A stretch of 64,000 nucleotides of DNA from Ensifer sp. BR816 (GTDB lineage: Bacteria > Pseudomonadota > Alphaproteobacteria > Rhizobiales > Rhizobiaceae), in the NCBI RefSeq assembly GCF_000378985.1, contig NZ_KB905370.1, positions 3,369,342 to 3,433,341 of the forward strand. Direction: 5' to 3'. Made by a program: the position numbers and the translations under genes. Of this stretch, positions 21,380 to 31,240 are shown piece after piece (the first letter of the stretch is position 1; each line of letters starts with the position of its first letter). Below the pieces are notes generated by a model. The model searched no databases and was not told the DNA's origin. It worked only from the letters and a program-made list of their open reading frames with translations.

Positions 21380-21581
21380 AAAATAATAGCGCTACGATTT
21401 GTAAACTTCAAGCGGTTTTGTGAAATGCGGCCTATCACGTGCTCCGCACAGAAGGCTACGGCGCTTCCGCCTCAAACTATCCCATTGATAAAACTCACTT
21501 TACTCGCGACGATAATAAATTCTGGTTTGCCTGACAGCCGATGATGCGCTATGATTGCATGGATCGCAGCGCTATTATTTT
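21380..21581. promoter_or_regulatory. Paired LacI-type operators between the sulfo-ED operon and its regulator
   Basis: AAAATAATAGCGCT at 21380-21393 recurs as its exact reverse complement AGCGCTATTATTTT at 21568-21581, 188 bases apart. Each is centred on AGCGCT with the CG core typical of LacI-family sites; the left one extends to a 20-base imperfect palindrome (21381-21400, two adjacent mismatched pairs). One lies 68 bases upstream of the ABC ATPase start, the other 21 bases upstream of the LacI start, a layout for looping repression and autoregulation. Binding by the 21602 regulator is inferred. Confidence 0.65.
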
Positions 21582-21601
21582 GCATAGCAAAGGCCAACAG
21601 G

Positions 21602-22639
21602 ATGACGGCACCAAAATCGACGCGTACTCGCCGCAAGATGCAAAGAGTAACGATGATGGACGTTGCCGCGCGAGCGGAACTCTCCCCGTCCACCGTATCG
21701 CTTTACTTCCGCAAGCCCGACGCCGTTTCACCGTCAGCGAGCAGGTCGATCGCACAGGCAATAGAGGCCCTGAGCTACGTGCCAAACCTCATGGCCGGAG
21801 GTCTTGCGGCAGCATCGTCCCGCGCGGTCAGCATTATCGTGCCCTCAGTGCGAAATGCTTTCTTTGCCGAGACCGTTGCCACCATGCAGGCCGAGCTCGG
21901 CAAGGAGCGGCTTCAAGTCATGCTGGGGCACACAGAGTACAGTGAACGGGAAGAGGAGAACCTGGTGCGAATGGCGCTTTCCTGGGCACCAGCGGCCGTT
22001 GTCCTGACCGGGCTCTCACACACCAATGCCACACGCAAGCTACTGCGCGACAGCAACGTGCCTGTCGTCGAGATTTGGGAGCTTGGCAGCGAACCAATCG
22101 ATATGGCCGTGGGCTTTCATCATGAGCAGGTCGGTCAGGCCGCCGCCAACCACCTCATTCAGAGGGGCCGCAAGCGGCTTGTCTTCCTGGGTGCACGCAT
22201 GCAGGAAGACAGGCGCGCGGCATTCCGTGCCGAAGGATTTCTGGAAACGGCGCGCAACGCTGGCGGCATCGTCGCGGATGTGATTCAGCACCCCGCCCCG
22301 TCAAATGCCGCGGTTGGCGCAATGTTGCTTGCCGAAACTGTACGGAAGTTTCCCGATGTCGACGGCATCGCCTGCTCGAACGACCACATCGCACTTGGCG
22401 TGATCTTCGAATGCCAACGGTTGGGGATTACGATTCCGCAACGACTCTCCGTCGTTGGATTCGGTGACCTCAGCTTTAGTGCGGCCTGTAATCCAGCATT
22501 GACGACGATCCGACCGCCTGGCGATCTTATTGGAACGGAAGCTGCGCGACTGATCATCGAGAATACATCCGGTGGCAGCGTAAACAAGCAGCACGTGATC
22601 GATACGCGGTTCACTCTCTTGCAACGTCAGAGCAGTTAG
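21602..22639 (+). CDS. LacI-family repressor of the sulfo-ED operon
   Basis: 345 residues: basic N-terminus, helix-turn-helix VTMMDVAARAELSPSTVSLYF, hinge YVPNLMAGGLAAASS, and a sugar-binding-type effector domain (VVGFGDLSF near the C-terminus). The ATG at 21602 is preferred over the frame opening at 21551 because a putative operator lies at 21568-21581. It is divergent from the importer-enzyme operon. The inducer is expected to be sulfoquinovose or a sulfo-ED intermediate, by inference. Confidence 0.88.
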   Translation: MTAPKSTRTRRKMQRVTMMDVAARAELSPSTVSLYFRKPDAVSPSASRSIAQAIEALSYVPNLMAGGLAAASSRAVSIIVPSVRNAFFAETVATMQAELGKERLQVMLGHTEYSEREEENLVRMALSWAPAAVVLTGLSHTNATRKLLRDSNVPVVEIWELGSEPIDMAVGFHHEQVGQAAANHLIQRGRKRLVFLGARMQEDRRAAFRAEGFLETARNAGGIVADVIQHPAPSNAAVGAMLLAETVRKFPDVDGIACSNDHIALGVIFECQRLGITIPQRLSVVGFGDLSFSAACNPALTTIRPPGDLIGTEAARLIIENTSGGSVNKQHVIDTRFTLLQRQSS

Positions 22640-23387
22640 GCTCAGGGCCCATCAACCTGGACGAGGCGCCCCTTGCTCATGATGGGACTCGGTCGCTCAT
22701 CGTCAGTGCCTCGCGCTGGTCGTGGTACCATCATGAGGATTGTCTGGCCGGACTAGCTTTGGGATTGCCATGTACGGAAACAGGAACACTTCTCTCTCAA
22801 CAAAGCTGCTGCTCGTGACAATGAGATCTGCAAGTTGTTGGCCGCGCGATGTGAGCAGGTCCAGATCCCTCTGTGACATCGGCGCGAGCTCGGTTGTGTA
22901 ATCCGTTACGGCATTACGTCGCACGAGACCGGTAGCGTGCCAAAGCCAACCAACTCTGCCGATTCAGAGACCCCAAGTGACTGGACGATAGCTTAGAGTC
23001 CGATCAGCCGCCGCGGCGCCCCGAAGATGAGCCCTGACGTAAGGCTAGTGGATCGGGACTGCGGCGTTCCCAAAGCCAGGTTTTGCTTCACGTCGGATCC
23101 CTTCAAGCGGGTAGTTATCGAAATGTCGGCTTCTCGAGCGCATTGCTGTCGCTCCGCGAGTCGCTCTCCAACCTCCGCTTTCCACCCTGTCGCGATGGAT
23201 GGGAACCGGAAAGATCGACCCACCCGCGACGCTGATGAAGGCGAATTCTCGACCCGAGGACGAAGCCGCTCGCGCGGCACTGGCGCCCGTGGTGAGGGTG
23301 CAGGAATGATCTGAACGGCGTGCATTTGCAGGTGTGCGGTCCTGGCTGACGATTGAGGTGTTCTCAATCTTCAGACAGGAGGTTGCC
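22640..23387. other. About 750 bases without a supported gene, left flank of the IS91-type element
   Basis: Between the LacI gene and the recombinase there are only short overlapping frames on both strands without convincing starts or homology; the minus-strand frame at 22703-22924 is the most protein-like but is unrecognised. The left end (terIS) of the IS91-type element must lie somewhere in the right part, but the other copy's left end is outside the window, so the boundary cannot be fixed by comparison. Confidence 0.4.
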
Positions 23388-24275
23388 ATGACGGAGGAGA
23401 GGACGACCCCGCTGCGCGAGCGGATGATCGAAGACATGCGCATCCGTGGGATGGGCGACAAAGCTCAGCAGGCGCATATCCGAGCCATCAAGGATTTCGC
23501 CGGGTTTCTGAAGCGATCACCGGACACCGCCACAGCCGATGACCTGCGCGCCTACCAACTGCACATGACCAATGCGGGCATCACCCCGCCGACCTTCAAC
23601 GCCCGCATCGTGGCGCTGCGGTTCTTTTTCGCCACCACCTGCGGCCGCGAGGAGATGAAGCGGCATATGCAGTTCCGTCGGCAGCCGCAGACGTTGCCCG
23701 TGGTCTTGAGCATCGAGGAGGTCTCCGACCTGCTGATGGCGGCTCCAGGGCCGGGCCTGAAGTATCGGGCGGCACTCAGCATCTCCTATGGCGCCGGACT
23801 GCGCGCCTCCGAGGTCTGCAACCTGAAGATCAGCGACATCGACAGCGACCGGATGCTGATCCATGTCGAACAGGGCAAGGGGCAGAAGGACCGCAAGGTG
23901 ATGCTGTCGCCCGGGCTGCTCAAGCTGTTGCGCGACTATTGGCGCGAGGCGCGACCACAGGGGTGGCTGTTCCCGGGCAAACCGAAGATCAACCCGATCT
24001 CGCCGCGGCAGCTCAATCGCGCCTTTACCGCCGCCAAAACCATGGCCGGTATCGGCAAGCCCGCGACGCTGCACAGCCTGCGGCACAGCTTTGCCACCCA
24101 CCTCTTGGAAGCGAACACCGATGTCAGGGTCATCCAGGTCCTTCTCGGCCATGCCAGGTTGGTGACCACCGCCCGCTATACCCATGTCGCCACCAAGACG
24201 ATCCGCGACACCGTCAGCCCGTTCGAGACCCTGCAGACGCTGCAGGACCAAACGCTCCGACGCGGACTGGAGTAG
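23388..24275 (+). CDS. Tyrosine recombinase/integrase associated with the IS91-type element
   Basis: 295 residues: an N-terminal SAM-like core-binding domain, then the catalytic domain with Arg in YGAGLRASEVCNL, Lys in GKGQKDRKV, His-x2-Arg in LHSLRHSFATHLL, a second His in LLGHARL and the nucleophilic Tyr in TARYTHV. All five catalytic positions are intact. CAGGAGG precedes the ATG. Such integrases accompany a subset of IS91 transposases in alphaproteobacteria and may process circular intermediates, though that role is not established. Confidence 0.9.
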   Translation: MTEERTTPLRERMIEDMRIRGMGDKAQQAHIRAIKDFAGFLKRSPDTATADDLRAYQLHMTNAGITPPTFNARIVALRFFFATTCGREEMKRHMQFRRQPQTLPVVLSIEEVSDLLMAAPGPGLKYRAALSISYGAGLRASEVCNLKISDIDSDRMLIHVEQGKGQKDRKVMLSPGLLKLLRDYWREARPQGWLFPGKPKINPISPRQLNRAFTAAKTMAGIGKPATLHSLRHSFATHLLEANTDVRVIQVLLGHARLVTTARYTHVATKTIRDTVSPFETLQTLQDQTLRRGLE

Positions 24276-24285
24276 CGCCGGTGCG

Positions 24286-25479
24286 GTGATCCGGCCGAGA
24301 CTGGAGATCGGCGACATCTTCCGTGCCTATGGCCCGGCGTGGCGGCGGGCCAATGCCGGGCATGTCAGCCTCACCCAGCTCAAGGTCATGGCGGCCATCG
24401 AAGCCTGCCGAACCGAGGCGCTCGGCGGGCATGTGGCGGCCTGTGCCAAATGCGGCCACAGCCACATCGCCTATAATTCCTGCAAAAACCGACACTGCCC
24501 CAAGTGCCAGGGGCCTGCCGCGCGGGACTGGATGGCCGCCCGCGCCGAAGACCTGCTGCCGGTCGAGTATTTCCACGTGGTTTTCACCCTGCCGGCCGAG
24601 ATCGCCCAAATCGCCTACTGGAACAAGAAGGCTGTCTATGACCTGCTGTTTCGGGCATCGGCGGAGACACTGACCACCATCGCCGCCGATCCCAAGCGGC
24701 TCGGCGCGCGCATCGGCATGACCAGCGTGCTGCACACCTGGGGATCGGCGCTGACCCATCACCCGCATGTGCACATCATCGTACCCGGTGGCGGACTGTC
24801 GCCGGATCGCACGCGCTGGATCTCATGTCGCCCCGGGTTCTTCCTGCCGGTAAAGGTTCTGTCGCGTCTGTTCCGGCGGCTGTTTGTCGAAGGACTGAGG
24901 GCACTGCATCAATCCGGCAGCCTCGCCTTCTTCGGGGCTCTCGCCGGACTTGCACAGGCGAAGGCCTTCGCTGCCTGGCTTGCCCCGTTCCGCAAATCCG
25001 AATGGGTCGTCTACGCCAAGCCCCCGTTCGGCGGTCCCGAGGCGGTCCTGGCTTATCTCAGCCGCTACACCCACCGCGTGGCGATCTCCAACAGCCGCCT
25101 GATCAGCGCCGACGCCGAGACGGTCTCATTCCGCTGGAAGGATTACCGGATCAAGACCGGTGACCGGCAGAAGGTGATGCGGCTGGCCACCGACGAGTTC
25201 ATCCGCCGTTTCCTGATCCACGTGCTGCCCGACGGATTCCACCGCATCCGCCATTACGGTCTGCTCGCCAGTGCAGGCCACAAGGCCAATATCGCAAGGA
25301 TCAGGAAACTGCTCGGGGCGCAAACGCCATCGCAGCACGACGCACCAAACGCCGAGGTCACGCCGCTCACCCTGAGAGAGCCATGCCCGGTTTGCGGCGG
25401 CCCGATGCGCATCGTCGAGATCTTCCGCCGCGGCCAACAACCCAGATGCCGCGCGCCACCCCGAAAGGACGCCGCATGA
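24286..25479 (+). CDS. IS91-family HUH transposase
   Basis: About 397 residues if read from the GTG at 24286, eleven bases after the recombinase stop; the frame is open further upstream inside the recombinase gene. An N-terminal zinc-binding region (CAKCGHSHIAYNSCKNRHCPKCQ) is followed by the HUH metal motif HHPHVHIIVPGGG and the paired tyrosines YLSRYTHRVAISN of the Y2 nucleophile. A second Cys pair (CPVCGG) lies near the C-terminus. It nicks oriIS and drives rolling-circle transposition. It appears complete. Confidence 0.92.
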   Translation: MIRPRLEIGDIFRAYGPAWRRANAGHVSLTQLKVMAAIEACRTEALGGHVAACAKCGHSHIAYNSCKNRHCPKCQGPAARDWMAARAEDLLPVEYFHVVFTLPAEIAQIAYWNKKAVYDLLFRASAETLTTIAADPKRLGARIGMTSVLHTWGSALTHHPHVHIIVPGGGLSPDRTRWISCRPGFFLPVKVLSRLFRRLFVEGLRALHQSGSLAFFGALAGLAQAKAFAAWLAPFRKSEWVVYAKPPFGGPEAVLAYLSRYTHRVAISNSRLISADAETVSFRWKDYRIKTGDRQKVMRLATDEFIRRFLIHVLPDGFHRIRHYGLLASAGHKANIARIRKLLGAQTPSQHDAPNAEVTPLTLREPCPVCGGPMRIVEIFRRGQQPRCRAPPRKDAA

Positions 25480-25673
25480 CGAAATCCATCTCACATCAGC
25501 CGAGGCTGGTCCGCATCGACGAGGCGTTCCGGGGTGGCGCCGGTCAGCCTAAGGCAACCCAGCACACTGAAAAATCGCCGGCGCGAACCTACCAAAGACC
25601 TGTGACCCCGATCCCGATCGGCTCATGCAAACCTTCGGGGCTACACCTTCGCACCCGACGCTGCCGCCGATAG
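25476..25673 (+). CDS. Small ORF overlapping the IS91 transposase stop (uncertain)
   Basis: An ATGA overlap with the transposase stop opens a 65-codon frame (MTKSISHQPRLVRIDEAF onward) that runs into the conserved terminal region of the element. It is basic, has no recognised domain, and its 3' part falls in the sequence shared by both IS ends. It may be a passenger ORF of the element or chance. Confidence 0.25.
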   Translation: MTKSISHQPRLVRIDEAFRGGAGQPKATQHTEKSPARTYQRPVTPIPIGSCKPSGLHLRTRRCRR

Positions 25674-25995
25674 CCCCCTTGAAAAACCGCAGCCGCACGC
25701 TTTCCCCATAGGCGCTCTACCCAGCCCCCGCGGCCTCCTCCTTGGGAGGTTTGTCAACGCGGGCCGACACAGGCCCAGCCACCACCGTCGCGCCGCGGCC
25801 CGCATCGAAAAACCTTCGCCTTTGCGGACCTTGGCACCTGACCCTATAAACGGCTTGGCTGAGCCCCAGAGCGGACCTCCATGAACCGGTCGAAACCGGC
25901 AACTGAGCATCAAACGCACGCTTGTTGCGGAGCCGAGGCGGTGGCACATAGTCCGCCGAGATTTGAGAAGGAGCAGCGGCGACAATTCCAAATGA

Positions 25996-26187
25996 GTTGC
26001 GCATGCGAGGACCTTAGATGCGGCGACGCACTATCGTGCGCACCCTTCGCTCGACGAGGAGGTGCGGAGACAACGTGAGAAGATGGACCTCCAAGAGGAT
26101 TGGAGCAGACAAGAACTGCTGGAGTTGTACGAGTTTCTCACTTTTCGGCGCCCCTCCTCGCACGGATACTCCGCGTCTGGTTTGTGA
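25996..26187 (+). pseudogene. Gene fragment in the right flank of the IS91-type element
   Basis: A plus-strand frame free of stops from 25996 to 26187 reads a hydrophilic helical sequence (HPSLDEEVRRQREKM, then DLQEDWSRQELLELYEFL) that looks coding but has no upstream start or ribosome-binding site; the only Met is at 26083. It is best explained as the internal remnant of an unrecognised gene. The rest of 25821-26319 holds nothing I can support. Confidence 0.35.
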
Positions 26188-26319
26188 GCGCCAGAGGGTA
26201 TTAGGCGGCGATCTGTTCGGCCACAGCGTGGGTCTCTGAAAGTCTTGAAATCCGCCATTTTCGACACGATATTTTCGTCACTTCTTTTTCATCCGGCGTG
26301 AATGCGAAAGGAGGACATC

Positions 26320-26619
26320 ATGCTCAACCCGGAATTGGTTTGGATGACGCCCGTGACCGTCCGCGTCAAGGACGGGGCGCCCCAGGTCTTTGCTTCTGTC
26401 AACGACGCGCTCGACTTCCTCGAGGAGGATTGGGCGAATCGAGGTAGCAAATACAACCGAGCCGTTCAAACGTGTCGTCGCGCTCTAAACCGAATGACGC
26501 CAGTGGCCATCGCGCGCGAAGCCTTCGTAGACTTCTGCCGTGATGCGGGAATGTCGACGGACACGGATGGAATGTTCGGGCCGAAGACTGGCGCCAGCGG
26601 TCAGCACTCGCCTGCCTAG
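26320..26619 (+). CDS. DUF982 domain-containing protein
   Basis: 99 residues with the rhizobial DUF982 pattern: WMTPVTVRVKDGAPQVFASV, DALDFLEEDW, then YNRAVQTCRRAL and an Ala-rich helix ending AFVDFCRDAGM. Function unknown; the family is expanded on plasmids of Rhizobiaceae. AAAGGAGG sits correctly for the ATG at 26320 rather than the Met six codons earlier. Confidence 0.85.
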   Translation: MLNPELVWMTPVTVRVKDGAPQVFASVNDALDFLEEDWANRGSKYNRAVQTCRRALNRMTPVAIAREAFVDFCRDAGMSTDTDGMFGPKTGASGQHSPA

Positions 26620-26889
26620 GATGGCGAGAAAAGGGGCGCTGTGAGTGCCCCTTTTCGTATTCCTCCTCGCGTGGCCACGCGGCATTTCTTTGTATTTCCA
26701 GCCTTCGCATTCCTCTTGGTTTGCCGCAAGCCGCAGGCTACCGCGCACACCGTTGGAATCAAAGTTGGGCATTTGTCCACTCGAAGAAATCCCCCTCTTG
26801 AAGATCAATTTGCCCCAAATTACATCGTCTTACGCAGCGTGCGCAGCACGCAAAAACACCGTCAACAAGCTTCATTCGTGGAGGTTGTC

Positions 26890-27252
26890 ATGGCAAACGG
26901 ATTGATGGAGGGCAAGAAGGCACAGGATTGGCTTAATCTGGTGCTCGCTGTCGCCCTATTCGTCTCACCGTGGGTGATCGGGTTCGCCCCTGAGACTATG
27001 CCGGCGTGGAACGCATGGATCGTCGGCGTGGTGCTCGGCGCTCTGGCAATTGCCGCGCTCGCGGCGTTTGCGGAGTGGGAAGAGTGGGCCAACCTGGTGC
27101 TCGGGCTCTGGTTGATCGTCTCGCCCTGGCTGCTGCAATTCGCGACGAACATCAACGCGATGTGGACCCACGTGGTCCTGGGTGTGCTCGTCGCAGCCGT
27201 GTCGGCTTGGGCGCTCTGGGACTATCGGCAGAACCCTCACGCCCATGTGTGA
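26890..27252 (+). CDS. SPW-repeat membrane protein
   Basis: 120 residues with two copies of the SPW motif (LFVSPWVIGFAP and LIVSPWLLQFAT), each beginning a two-helix unit, giving four predicted membrane segments. Function unknown. GGAGG precedes the ATG. A strong hairpin follows at 27265-27286. It sits among heat-shock and stress genes. Confidence 0.88.
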   Translation: MANGLMEGKKAQDWLNLVLAVALFVSPWVIGFAPETMPAWNAWIVGVVLGALAIAALAAFAEWEEWANLVLGLWLIVSPWLLQFATNINAMWTHVVLGVLVAAVSAWALWDYRQNPHAHV

Positions 27253-27264
27253 TCCAAGAGTACT

Positions 27265-27286
27265 GTCCGCCGCTGCAGCGGCGGAC
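27265..27286. terminator. Hairpin terminator downstream of the SPW gene
   Basis: A perfect 22-base palindrome (GTCCGCCGCTG and its complement) 13 bases after the SPW stop. No clear T-tract follows, so it may act as a strong stem in either direction; the NDUFS4-like gene ends convergently about 85 bases further on. Confidence 0.5.
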
Positions 27287-27369
27287 GGTTCCGGATTGAT
27301 GATTGGAACCGACGTTCACCGTCAAGACCTGAACGGTATAGCGCTTCGGCGTTTACGCTCCCCTAAACA

Positions 27370-27732
27370 CTAGCGGCGCCTGTCGTCCACGACGATGTAG
27401 TTCAGTTTCTGTCGTTCAGCGTAGGCAATCGCGGCATCGCGGGTCGGGAAGCGCAGTTCGACCTGAGCCAGCGTGTCACTCCCGCCCGTGTAGCCCATCA
27501 GATAGTCGATGACCGGCGGGACTTTCCGCTCGAACACCAGCAGCCAAGGTCGCCTTGAGACGCGCGCTGACGTCATCACGGAACGTGATGGGCGAAAGAT
27601 GCGTGCTACCGCATCGATGCTCTGCCTTGGCTGGTCCTTGTCAGCCGCCGGGCGCTGGCTGTCGCTGACCTGCTCCGCGAACTTCCGATCAGCGCTACCA
27701 GAGTTTCCCTGTCGAAAATGGAGTTCCGTCAT
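27370..27732 (-). CDS. NDUFS4-like 'ETC complex I subunit' domain protein, stand-alone copy
   Basis: 120 residues. The C-terminal two thirds follow the NDUFS4 pattern: ARIFRPSRSVMTSA, then YLMGYTGGSDTLAQVELRF, then RDAAIAYAERQKLNYIVV. In mitochondria and alphaproteobacteria this accessory subunit binds complex I, but here it is alone among heat-shock genes, so it may be a stress-linked paralogue. The start is uncertain: GTG 27750 or ATG 27732; neither has a good ribosome-binding site. It follows an Hsp20 gene on the same strand. Confidence 0.78.
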   Translation of the reverse strand: MTELHFRQGNSGSADRKFAEQVSDSQRPAADKDQPRQSIDAVARIFRPSRSVMTSARVSRRPWLLVFERKVPPVIDYLMGYTGGSDTLAQVELRFPTRDAAIAYAERQKLNYIVVDDRRR

Positions 27733-27760
27733 GAGGTCGGTTGTCGTCACCAGAATAGCT

Positions 27761-27781
27761 GGCCGGGCAATCGACCCGGCC
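27761..27781 (-). terminator. Hairpin between Hsp20 and the NDUFS4-like gene
   Basis: GGCCGGG and CCCGGCC form a 7-base stem with a 7-base loop, 15 bases past the Hsp20 stop and just before the possible starts of the NDUFS4-like gene. Probably an attenuating or terminating stem; no T-tract. Confidence 0.4.
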
Positions 27782-27795
27782 GGCGAGCGGCGGTA

Positions 27796-28308
27796 CTATT
27801 TGGATTTATCGATGCTGATCCGTTTGATGTTGGCTCGCGCCTTCTCGGTCTTAGGCAGCGTCACCGAGAGCAGGCCGTTTTTGAACGTGGCGGCGACCTT
27901 ATTCTCATCCACCTGGCCGCCAAGAGCCAGCCGCCGTTCGAAGCGCCCGTAATAGCGCTCTGTGAACCGGCGATCCTTGTCCTCGGTTTCCGATTTCTTC
28001 TCGCCGCAAAGCGTAAGTACACCATCGTCCAGCAGCACCTCGACATCGTCTGGATCGATGCCCGGAACCTCCGCCATCACGCGGATCTCGTTGTCGTTCT
28101 CCTCGACCTCCACGGTCGGCCACGAGCCATTGAAGGGTGTCGCGCCACCGAACAACGATGGCTGGCCGAAGCCGCGAAAGACGTCGTCAAACAGACGGTT
28201 CACATTGCGGTGCAACGATAGGAACGGATCCATGTCGTCGCCGCCGCGATAGACGCTCGGAACCTGGCTGCTGCCGCGGTTCCACGGGATCAGGTCACGT
28301 ACATTCAT
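27796..28308 (-). CDS. Hsp20/alpha-crystallin small heat-shock protein (class C type)
   Basis: 170 residues. An N-terminal arm (MNVRDLIPW) is followed by the alpha-crystallin domain from about residue 60 (PTVEVEENDNEIRVMAEVPG) to the conserved GVLTLCGEKKSE and the closing NGLLSVTLPK. It binds unfolded proteins as an ATP-independent holdase. AAAGGAGG precedes the start; no thermometer-like pairing of the Shine-Dalgarno was seen here, unlike the neighbouring Hsp20. Confidence 0.93.
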   Translation of the reverse strand: MNVRDLIPWNRGSSQVPSVYRGGDDMDPFLSLHRNVNRLFDDVFRGFGQPSLFGGATPFNGSWPTVEVEENDNEIRVMAEVPGIDPDDVEVLLDDGVLTLCGEKKSETEDKDRRFTERYYGRFERRLALGGQVDENKVAATFKNGLLSVTLPKTEKARANIKRISIDKSK

Positions 28309-28365
28309 GGTTTCCTCCTTTCTTCGGTTTCATTCTCTCCTTTTGGTTTGGCGCAGTCTCCCTCC

Positions 28366-28391
28366 CCTCGCCTGTTCGGAAACAGGCGAGG
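28366..28391 (-). terminator. Hairpin terminator between the two Hsp20 genes
   Basis: CCTCGCCTGTT and AACAGGCGAGG form a perfect 11-base stem with a 4-base loop, 20 bases beyond the stop of the upstream Hsp20 gene on the minus strand. It separates the two small-heat-shock transcripts. Confidence 0.55.
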
Positions 28392-28410
28392 TTCGAGCGG
28401 TGCGCACCGT

Positions 28411-28872
28411 CTAGGCTGCCTTGTCGCCTTCGATCTGCTTCGAAGCTGGCTTAGTCATCTCGGTTCGGATCGCGATCCGACGCGGTTTCATCTCCTCAGG
28501 GATCTCCCTCCTGAGATTGATGACGAGCAGCCCGTTTTCGAGCTTTGCGCCCTCGACAAGGACATGATCGGCGAGTTCGAATTTGCGCGCGAACGGCCGT
28601 ACGGCGAGCCCCTGGTGGAGGTACTGGACCTCCTCATCCTCGGACTTGGCGCCGTTGACCATGAGCATGTTCGCCTCATGGCTGATCGTCAGGTCGTCTT
28701 CAGCAAAACCCGCTACCACGATTTCGATGCGGTAGGCATCTTCGCCAAGTTTGACGATGTTATAGGGCGGCCAGTTTTCAGCGTTGAGGCTGGCGTTTTC
28801 CAGCAGATCGAACATGCGATCGAAGCCGATGCTTGACCTATAGAAGGGGGTGAAGTCGAGACTTGTTCTCAT
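28411..28872 (-). CDS. IbpA-type Hsp20 small heat-shock protein
   Basis: 153 residues beginning MRTSLDFTPFYRSSIGFDRMF, the IbpA/HspA class A start, with PPYNIVKLGEDAYRIEIVVAGF opening the crystallin domain and NGLLVINLRREIPEEMKPRRIAI at its end, including the class A RxI tail. The start at 28872 is set by the thermometer-embedded GGAGG. Heat induction through the ROSE-like leader is expected. It is a cytoplasmic holdase that co-aggregates with unfolded proteins. Confidence 0.93.
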   Translation of the reverse strand: MRTSLDFTPFYRSSIGFDRMFDLLENASLNAENWPPYNIVKLGEDAYRIEIVVAGFAEDDLTISHEANMLMVNGAKSEDEEVQYLHQGLAVRPFARKFELADHVLVEGAKLENGLLVINLRREIPEEMKPRRIAIRTEMTKPASKQIEGDKAA

Positions 28873-28930
28873 AGCTACATCCTCCGTAGAGCAACATAGA
28901 TACGAGGGAGCGCCAAGAAGCTGGCGCTCC
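28873..28930 (-). promoter_or_regulatory. ROSE-like RNA thermometer in the leader of the IbpA-type Hsp20 gene
   Basis: In the mRNA, UUGCUC-UACG-GAGGA lets UU-CUC pair with GAGGA across a UACG tetraloop with a bulged G, masking the Shine-Dalgarno; this U-U/Y-G-C-U motif with a bulged G opposite the SD is the hallmark of ROSE elements. Upstream, GGAGCGCCA and TGGCGCTCC (28907-28930) form a perfect 9-base stable stem, the usual 5' hairpin. ROSE leaders are typical of rhizobial class A small heat-shock genes. Confidence 0.7.
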
Positions 28931-29055
28931 CTGACCAGACCGACCCCAATTGGGCGTCGGCAGAAATGAGATGGGGACTCCACAGCGTCGCGTCAAGGGG
29001 AAAAGAAGAGTACTTGAGCACGATCGGCGCCAAATGGTGCTATGAAATCATGCAA

Positions 29056-29082
29056 TTAGCACTCTGTACGAGGGAGTGCTAA
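29056..29082 (+). promoter_or_regulatory. CIRCE element (HrcA operator) upstream of groES-groEL
   Basis: TTAGCACTC at 29056-29064 and GAGTGCTAA at 29074-29082 are a perfect inverted repeat with the canonical 9-base spacer. HrcA binds such sites and represses groESL until heat shock. A plausible promoter just upstream has TTGAGC at 29014 and TGCTAT at 29038. It lies 150 bases before groES. Confidence 0.95.
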
Positions 29083-29231
29083 AAAATTTTTGCGACCCTC
29101 TTGAAACTCGAAAAATCAGCAACCAGATCGATTGGCGCGATGCCAAAACATCGTGCGTCTCGCGTCGGATTCGAGCCGGATGCGGCGCGGAGGAGCCTCT
29201 AGAAAATCTGTTCGTCCACGAGGAGAGCGAC

Positions 29232-29546
29232 ATGACGTTCCGTCCCTTGCATGACCGCATTCTGGTCCGCCGCATTGAAGCCGAGGAAAAGACGGCCGGC
29301 GGTATCATCATTCCCGACACGGCGAAGGAAAAGCCGCAGGAGGGCGAAGTCATCGCCGTCGGCCCGGGCGCACGCGATGACAGCGGCAAGCTCGTCGAGC
29401 TCGACGTCAAGGCCGGCGATCGCATCCTGTTCGGCAAATGGTCCGGCACAGAGATCAAGCTCAATGGTGAGGAGCTTCTGATCATGAAGGAATCCGACGT
29501 GATGGGCGTGATCGAGAACGAAGCATCGGCGAAAAAGGTCGCCTGA
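29232..29546 (+). CDS. groES: GroES co-chaperonin
   Basis: 104 residues starting [16 protein letters not shown], with the mobile-loop segment [23 protein letters not shown] and the [27 protein letters not shown]-terminal beta region. It caps the GroEL ring during protein folding. It lies 28 bases before groEL in a bicistronic operon under CIRCE control. The frame opens earlier at 29076, but those codons cover the leader. Confidence 0.97.
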   Translation: MTFRPLHDRILVRRIEAEEKTAGGIIIPDTAKEKPQEGEVIAVGPGARDDSGKLVELDVKAGDRILFGKWSGTEIKLNGEELLIMKESDVMGVIENEASAKKVA

Positions 29547-29562
29547 GAGCCGGGCCAATTGA

Positions 29563-31203
<1,641 letters not shown>

Positions 31204-31215
31204 CCGACGCGAAGG

Positions 31216-31240
31216 GGTCCGCGCCCGATGGGCGCGGACC
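31216..31240 (+). terminator. Hairpin terminator after groEL
   Basis: GGTCCGCGCCC and GGGCGCGGACC form a perfect 11-base stem with a GAT loop, 13 bases past the groEL stop. There is no T-run, as is common for GC-rich alphaproteobacterial terminators. Confidence 0.6.

Larger units (their letters stand above)
23388..25820 (+). mobile_element. IS91-type rolling-circle element, copy 2, with companion tyrosine recombinase
   Basis: Contains a tyrosine recombinase gene and an overlapping-context HUH (Y2) transposase gene, and ends on the right at 25820, where identity with copy 1 (1-188) stops. The start given is the first gene; the true left terminus is somewhat upstream and not defined. No inverted repeats or target duplication are expected for this family, and none are seen. 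Confidence 0.8.

Noticed and set aside
26803-26815. Possible FixK box TTGAAGATCAA
   Set aside because: The spacer between TTGA and TCAA is too short for FNR/FixK binding (consensus N6), and it lies in a region with no other boxes.
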